DNA from: Sparassis latifolia
Taxonomy: Eukaryota > Basidiomycota > Agaricomycetes > Polyporales > Sparassidaceae
Assembly: GCA_018466975.1 (NCBI GenBank)
Contig: CM031556.1
Location: forward strand, 3,782,001-3,846,000
Reading direction: 5' to 3'
Length of the DNA: 64,000 nt
Below are positions 57,210 through 64,000 of the stretch, one piece after another (position 1 is the first letter of the stretch; each line of letters starts with the position of its first letter). The notes beneath the pieces were generated by a model that had not been told where the DNA came from, made no database searches, and worked only from the letters and a program-made list of their open reading frames with translations. Position numbers and translations under genes: made by a program.

Positions 57210-59525
57210 GTCCACTGCTTCTCGTGGATATCATTGCGAGTGTCTCGGAGGAGAGTGAACTCCTCAAGGAAGCTGTAGTGAGTAACTCGACTCCAGTCCA
57301 AGGCAGGACGAGGAGGGTCCAGAGTGGCAGCAGCAGCATTGTATGCATTAAGACTTGTCCGAATGGCCTTCAAGCAGTTCTGCAATGACTTTGCGATATG
57401 TGTACGTACACGATATGCTGAGAGACCATGGAAAGTAGCATTAGCGCATCAAAGTGTAATATAGTGTGAAGAACGTACCCATCTGCGAAATGTTGAGATT
57501 ATGCAGCTCAAATAACTGCTGGATCACAAGATGTTGGAGATTGTCGAGAGCATGATGATATTTCTGCATCGACATGTACTTCATAGTGGCAATATACTTG
57601 GGAGATGTTGGCTGCCACCAGGTGTCGATACCCATGCTGACTTCCATTGCGATAACTTCTCGCAATACCTGAGCACGTCACTCCGCAACGTGTTGGCATT
57701 CCATCTTCAGCTGAGAGACTTCACAATAGTATGAGATGTTAGAAGTTGACGGAGGGATGAATTGATAGTCTGCGGAGTAACAGTGAGGAATTTTGGGGAG
57801 GTAGTCGCATGACGAGATCTATAAACAAATATCAGTAAAACATAATAATAATTGACTTGATCAATGTACTCGAGGCTCTGGAGCTCTTGCAATAGCTCGA
57901 CATATGCAACTGCATGCACATCTTACAATGGTTCCTCACCCAAGGTCACAAAGTATTGAGCTTCTTCCTTTTGCCATTGCTTGAGATCATCTTCTGTGAT
58001 TCCGAGGGACACTATGGCTTTGGCGAGCACAGTGGAGTCCTCATTGACTACCTTGAGGGCCTGGACATAGTTGTTGTAGAGGAAATTGCCGAGATTGAGG
58101 TACTTATCATCATCCCACTGCCGGAAATACATGTTGATCATCGCATGATGGTGGTAGCAGCTCGCATATCATGTGATGGATGCAAGTTGGTTAGATGCAC
58201 TGAAAACTCGCTCGAGAGTCTCCAGGTCCTCTAGACCCATACCTTCGATGACATTTGGGTGATGCTGGGTCTGGCAGACATCGCTGTGGGTGTAGCCGTG
58301 GAATGCATTGATGCAGCACTGACAGCTAAGATGGTGGAATGATTCTCCGAGTGAGCTCTTATGGAATCGGGGCCCGAGAACATCAAGAGCCTTCGTGATA
58401 ATTGCAAGTGGGTATTCTGCTCTGAGACAGAGAAATTATTAGTTCCATATGCATTGGACTGTGTGAATGCTTACAGTTCTCCACTGCGAACCATGTCCAT
58501 TAGCCACAGGATCATACCATGGTGGCATGCACTCGCAAAGATGCCAGTTTCTTCAAAAATCCCCCACATTTTCTTTTTGTCCTCTAATGCGGCCACCTTC
58601 TAATTATCGGTGCAGTGCCAAAGGTCAGGATTCTCATATGATCCATTGGTGGGATCTCCTTCCATATCACCATCAAGTTCGGTGTCTGGCTCATTGTCCA
58701 GCCCTGGAGTAGAGGCATGAGCTGACTGCGGTCTGCATGACTTGACTTCATGGGAGAACATATTGACAAAGTCTCAAGGTAGTATGTAGTCACTATCTTG
58801 AAACTCTCGCATATCGTCCATGGCACAGTCGCCGACTCTTGCAATTCGCTTCAGCAAATTATTGCCATCTATGCAGAACATTCAGCTGAAGACAAGTGGC
58901 GGCTCATTTTCGAGTTCATAGCAGCATGCGGGGCATGCATGCAGCACCTGCCAGTTTGCTGTGTCCCACCTGAGAGCCGCTCATATGCACTTGTTGATGG
59001 CCTAATGTATCTCCACATAGATGTCAAATGTCGAGCTTAAGGCAGATCTGTAGCTGCGATGGTAGGGAATCTGTGAAAACCATGGTGAGTCTTAAATAAC
59101 TGAGTACTGGTAGATAATGTACATACACAATAGAAATCACATATCACCTTTGCAAAAGCTTCAATGCTGAAGGAAGTTTTGCGCAAGCAGATTCGGAGGA
59201 ACAGTTCCAGTGTCTTGAATGACACCACGAGTGATGGCGAGAGTGGTGTCATTGCAAGAAATTCATGTGAAGCCAAGGCCTCAACTGTGGTAGAATTGCT
59301 GTCATGCAATATGTTCGCAGTGGTGCCAGGTGAGTAGATGTCAATGATGTCAATAGCAAAGTCATAGGGAGTGTTGCATTGGGTAGGGGGTTCATTGTGC
59401 ATGTCATGAGGGCTGTTGTTAATGTAACACCATTGCAGGTAACATTTTGCAACCTTCTCAACAATGGGAGCCCAGTTTGCATCTGAGCATTCAATACGTT
59501 GACACCATGTTCATGTCCTTGTGTG
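57210..59525 (-). pseudogene. KDZ-family transposase (CxC2 and KDZ domains), heavily mutated
   Basis: Transposase of the Kyakuja-Dileera-Zisupton class, common in Agaricomycetes. From N to C: Cys-containing segment with ECSDANWAPIVEKVAKCYLQ, CxC2-like FAIDIIDIYSPGTTANIL and FKTLELFLRICLRKTSFSIE, then ANWQVLHACPACCYELENEP, CIDGNNLLKRIARVGD, MWGIFEETGIFASACHHGMI, LGESFHHLSCQCCINAFHGY, FRQWDDDKYLNLGNFLYNNY and AIRTSLNAYNAAAATLDPPR. In-frame stops at 58169, 58600, 58774, 58882, 58981 and 59002. The frame ends at DIHEKQW where the hAT element begins; its C-terminus lies at 51513-51962. Clearly dead, but the alignment of motifs is unmistakable. Confidence 0.88.
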
Positions 59526-59726
59526 CCCGGTCACCATTCCTACAAAAAAATGAGGAAGCTAAAGTCACAACGCAATCACCAAACTTGTAGGCAAAGATAA
59601 ACTAAATCGCAAAGGGCAAGGGAACTACCTGTTGGGGTAGAACACTATGGGGGAATGCAGTATTCGCTGTCTCGATGAAGTCGCAGTCAGTCTAATGCAA
59701 AAGTCTGATTAAGACTAACGCAGGTG

Positions 59727-59880
59727 GTATATCACTATATCACTATATCACTATGTCGCTATCACAGTGTCGCAGTTCGCTATCGCAGTCGCAGTATGCA
59801 GTCTCGAAGTATCGCAGTGTCGCTATGTCGCTATGTTGCAGTGGGGTATATCGCAGTTCAAAGTCGCTATCGCAGTAAAC
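59727..59880. repeat. Minisatellite-like simple repeats
   Basis: Runs of TATCACTA followed by interspersed TCGCAGT and CGCTATCGCAGT units, between the KDZ remnant and the LTR element. Confidence 0.8.
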
Positions 59881-62019
59881 ACAGTTTCTCAGTGATCTGA
59901 AGTGAAGGGAGAAGTCTCCTGCTGGTCTTTGATGATGATCGACATAGATACAGCAGTGTTACAATGGTCCCTGGCATGGGCCATGCGAACGGGCTCCAGC
60001 CCAAGTTGGAACATTCTCGCAGTACGCAGCTGCGATGTCGAAGCCTTACCTAGAGGCTAGACCGTTGGATATCACGTGCTATGATGTCACTAATCTAGAA
60101 TATGACATCATGGTTCTCGACCTAGTCTAGGTACAGCCGACCCTAGACCTCGGTATGTATAGTCGGCCCGGCCTCATGGCCACCTCATGATGCTTATCAA
60201 CGACACACCTATACCTCATGGTGTGCGTCTGACCTTGTACTGATAAGACGGACCAATGACGACCATTATATTACATTGTATGTACGAGTATATATACATG
60301 GCATGTATTCGATAGGTTCCCCAATCTGAACCTACCCATTCATAGACCATATCTGGTGCGCGTTGGCTTGAGGACGATCACTTGAGTCTTGCACCGGTCC
60401 CCGACGGGGCCGGTTGGCATCGATGACTTGAGTCTCCTAAAGGCTGGTGTGTACTCGGGTCGCCCCTTGGGTTCCCTCGTAACAAAAGGTTCAGATTTCC
60501 CTTGCTTGCCTGACCTACTACGGTCTAAGGCATTCACTGTATCTGGTGACACTTGACGACATTGACGATGACGACCTGTCGACCATGACTCTGATGATCG
60601 AAGACATTGACAATGGCTCCGACTCTGATGACCAAGATCTCTGACGATCCCCCAGTCCTGGATTGGACTTCGATGAACAACATTGACGATGACGGACATG
60701 ACCACGAGCTGGATAGCTCACTGATAAGAATGACAGAAGGATGGACGAGCAGTAGCAGGGACTATGCTACGTGCTCTTACTCTTATGTCTTGATCACTGA
60801 TGATTCATGATGAACGACGAACACCGACGATGCCGAACACCTACCCTCCAGGGGAGCACCCAGTTCGGTTGCCAGGCGTCGCTTGAGGTCACACTCATGA
60901 CTGAGGCTGCCGCTAGAGACAGACTGATCACTGATCCTCGGAGAGGGGTCTGTCTGAGAGACCAATAGGCCGAGGAGGCTGAGGTAATCACTCTCGCAAC
61001 CAGCAAAACGGTGTACTGGGCATGATGCTTCGAGACAAGCAACGGGCTGTTTAGCCGATGACGAACGAATTCACGAAGCTGGAAGGTGGGCAACTCCAGG
61101 AGTACTAAGCCCCACATCGTCGACAAAGGCTCTCAACGTTAAAGGAACCTTCTGACAAGAATGATCGAATGACAAGAAAGACGATCTCAACTGAACCCTC
61201 GATAATGGCTCTCGAGGCTAAACAAACCATCGCTCGAGTGGACATTCGCTATCCACTATAAACAAACGATAGATCTTAGCTGATGACACCTAGTGAGGCG
61301 AGTTGCCCAAGGTGCAGAAAGATTGACAACTCAAGTATCTTACGAGTTGATTGACAAGAAAGATTGTTGCCAAATGGCATGATCTCCGATGAAGGCCAAA
61401 GACAATGATTAGTGCCAGAGGTTGGAATGACCAGCGTTATGAGCTCGAGGTCCCGATCGATGAATGCAGGAACTGGATACCCGAAGAATAAACCAGTCTG
61501 ATTCTCTCGATGATGAACGGTGCCTGGGCTGGGGTACGCGCGATATCGGTGGCTGACACACCACATCCGAAAATGAATGTCGATCATGGCTCTCGACATT
61601 AAAGAAACCAACCTGAAGACCTTGATGCAATAACTAAAAGGTCTGATTGATGAACGACGGCTGAAGGGAGGCTCCAATGAACGCAGTGCTGGAAGGATAT
61701 AAAGGCGAAGGGCACCACAGAGTTAACTGGAGGCAACACAATGACGATGTCCGAGCCTAGGCCGAAGGCTCGATGGGGCGAACTTTCACGCCTTTCAATG
61801 AACAACAAATTGAAGAAAGAAAGATTTGGAGATTAACAGTATGCGACACTCCAACCCGATGACAATACGGATATTGGCTCTCCATATAAACCAACGAACA
61901 TCAAACGATATCTTACCGGAAGATGAATCGTGAGGGATTAAGTTCCCCGAACCTGATGAAGAAAGGGTGCTGGCAACCCTTATAAACCAAGCCCCTGGGA
62001 AGGGCACGCTTTTCGAAAC

Positions 62020-62330
62020 ACGCGAGGATTGTTCCCCGTGAATAGATGGCACTGATAAACAAGTACGATCGAAATCGACGTAACTTGAATGGTCATTGCC
62101 AGATGGCATGACTTTGGACGGACACTGGTGATCCGTATAAACCAGCCTGACGGAAGCCTTCGACAAGGTGCTTTCCATGACATGTGAGGGGTAGTTCCCC
62201 ATGGATAGAAAGGACACTGGGTCATGGCCAACCCTTGGATTTGATGTAGGCTGAGGCCTCATCACTTGGATGATTTAGAACAGCGATGAACAGCAATTTT
62301 GATGCCATGTGAGGGGTTGTTCCCCGTGGA
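62020..62330. repeat. Three copies of a GGGG/CCCC stem-loop motif inside the LTR element
   Basis: GCGAGGATTGTTCCCCGTG (62022), ATGTGAGGGGTAGTTCCCCA (62182) and ATGTGAGGGGTTGTTCCCCG (62307). The last two can fold GGGG over CCCC with a 5-base loop; the first has a weakened stem. Confidence 0.65.
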
Positions 62331-62458
62331 TTAGGAATGACACATGAAACTGGAACATGCGATGAATAGGGCATCCATGGAATATGGACAGAGGCAGTCG
62401 ATTCTATTCGACGCTGATGCACGATAAGACCCGATGAGAAACAATGATGAAGTACATG

Positions 62459-62497
62459 CCTGGGCCGGGGTACGAACCTGGGCCAGGGTACGAACGA
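62459..62497. repeat. Short tandem duplication
   Basis: CCTGGGCCGGGGTACGAA is followed at once by CCTGGGCCAGGGTACGAA. A diverged relative (GCCTGGGCTGGGGTACGC) lies at 61529. Confidence 0.8.
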
Positions 62498-64000
62498 CAT
62501 TGGAATATCGAATGGAACCTTGAGCGGGAGCTGATGCTTTTCGCTCCTGATGAATTACTGGAATATCGACTTGGACGAATGAACACGAAATGAAAGCCAA
62601 ATGGCAGGACTATGGCATTCACGGAATGTGAAGGAAGATAGTCGCTTTCATGCGACATTGACCCAAGATAAGGCCATGGTCATCCCGATGATTAGAAATG
62701 TTGAAGGTCTCCTTCGGAGACAGTGACAGACACCGGCGCTCTGTAGAAACCGGTTGATACACAAATCAGCACTTGAAGAGTGCTTCCCCAGGAGTCTATG
62801 CTGGTGCAAATAGCCTGAGGGCCTGATAGTCTTATCGAATGACTTGACAAGAAACTTCGAAGAACCCCTTGTGTGGGTGATGCACATGTATACTGGAAAT
62901 GCAAAGAGCTACACCAAACGGCTAGTCACCGGGCCCAATCCGAGACTGTAGAACCCCACCCGAAGTGAACCGGAAGTTCTAACACACCATCATGCTTGTG
63001 TGTTCAAACGGATGGAGCTTTGGAGCTCCAGCTTTTACAGGACCACTATCCCAGAACCGCTGACAGTCTCAGATGAGAGTCTGACCATACCTTAAAAGGA
63101 TGAGGCAGGGACGTTCAAGACAAGTCTTTACAGAAGAATCGTGGTAAATCGGGACCATGACGATACTGTCCGACTTCTCAAAAAGAAACACATGTCTGCA
63201 ATGACTATAAACTAGAAGGATCTTGCTCAGATGTCAAATGAGCACCGCGAGTCCGTAATGACCTTAAACTAGAAGACAGCCGAATGCTCCAGTTGTGAAG
63301 AATGGTTTTCAAGTCGAGGGTGACTTGAGCCTTGAGCGGGAGCTAATAGGCACAGTAAGCGAGGATGAATATCCGAGCTGAAGTAATTGGGCTTTAATGA
63401 GCCCGGGTGACAAGCGAGAGCGAGGAACCCTACCACAGGGCTCAATTTTTTCCCGCCCTCCCTCCTCATGAAAACGACTCTTACCTGCAGTGGCCTGGAA
63501 TAATTGGGCTTTTGCCAATTTTGGTGCCGGGGTATAGAGGAGGTGTAAGCCTGCTGAAGGCTTACGGGCCTGCAAAGGTCCACCGACAAGTGAGGTAAAC
63601 GGGTCAAGCGGCGCAGAGCGCAGGGCTTAGTGAGCTGAGCTTCGAAAAGAAGTGACGAAGGAACTTCCATCACAAGTCCGAAGAGATACATGAAGTAGCT
63701 CGAGGACGAGTGACCTGAAGGGAGCAACCGGCAAGAAGGTTGCGACTGAAAGGGAGGCAGAGCGTAGCGATGGCTCTGGCCTCTGGCTTTTTTTTTTTCT
63801 TCACCGATTCCACCTCTGATTTCAAGAATCATGCGAGGCCGCACTTTGACGATGAACGATGAAGACGCGGAATTTCTTTTCATTTCCCTCCGTCTTTTCG
63901 ACTCTGGACTTTTCCTCTGGATTTCGATTTTTAGATTTTGACACTCAATCGAGGCGATTGAACCTTGAGTGGGAGCTTATGTTACAATGGTCCCTGGCAT

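Larger units (their letters stand above)
59957..64000. mobile_element. Putative non-autonomous LTR retroelement, right end beyond the window
   Basis: The 21 bases from 59957 (TGTTACAATGGTCCCTGGCA and one more) recur exactly at 63980-64000, preceded there by CCTTGAGTGGGAGCTTA, a plausible polypurine tract. A 5' LTR of about 590 bases is inferred (59957 to about 60545), with TATATATA at 60289. The 3.4 kb interior has no gag, protease, reverse transcriptase or integrase; only short unrelated frames occur. Interior motifs TATAAACCA and TGAGGGGT.GTTCCCC recur. Fits a large non-autonomous (LARD-like) element; an unrelated dispersed repeat is the alternative. Confidence 0.7.

Noticed and set aside
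59727..59880. Repeats with similar spacing considered as a CRISPR-like array
   Set aside because: Units are degenerate and contiguous without unique spacers, and the genome is eukaryotic.
60340..63883. Several 70-200 codon minus-strand frames inside the LTR element as possible gag/pol pieces
   Set aside because: No protease, reverse transcriptase, RNase H or integrase motif in any of them; no consistent frame.

Overview
This looks like genomic DNA from a filamentous basidiomycete of the Agaricomycetes. The genes are small and intron-rich, with 50-60 nt GT-AG introns. The window carries an Agaricomycete-type F-box/leucine-rich gene, an atypical G-alpha, a DASH-complex ASK1 gene and KDZ-family transposon remains, all fitting such a fungus. 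No species can be named from the sequence. All multi-exon models below were built by eye from splice signals and family similarity, without transcript data.

Left half (1-31.9 kb): a partial F-box gene; COG8 (Golgi tethering); a 12-exon gene for a secreted, probably GPI-anchored protein containing a tandem array of exon-intron units; a weak 2.2 kb stretch; a hexose-type MFS transporter (copy A); a small multi-pass membrane protein flanked by direct repeats; inositol monophosphatase; HIS1; proteasome alpha-5; a 4.3 kb GC-rich gene-poor stretch; an atypical G-alpha; a 400 bp MITE; a RidA-family protein; a Ser-rich single-pass membrane protein; and an unrecognised membrane-anchored protein.

Middle (32-47 kb): a small acidic protein and THOC1 (mRNA export), then a sugar locus. 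The locus holds two tandem copies of a UDP-glucose 4-epimerase gene in a ~2.7 kb segmental duplication, followed by MFS transporter copy B, a paralogue of copy A. The first epimerase copy is intact. The second has a one-base frameshift and two GT-to-GC donor changes. ASK1 follows, with two apparent frame changes.

Right end (47.3-64 kb): a transposon graveyard. A minus-strand KDZ transposase and its companion genes (about 48.1-59.5 kb) are riddled with in-frame stops, and are split by a plus-strand hAT element (about 52.0-57.2 kb) that is itself decayed. After a minisatellite, what appears to be a non-autonomous LTR element runs off the window: the 21 nt at 59957 recur exactly at 63980-64000, and the interior has no gag or pol.

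Points most worth checking: the phase-1 exon array (5.5-6.2 kb), a putative 3-nt microexon shared by both transporters, the KDZ/hAT nesting, and the coding-poor LTR element. Three otherwise good genes or copies show single-base frame breaks, so assembly indels must be excluded before these are called pseudogenes.
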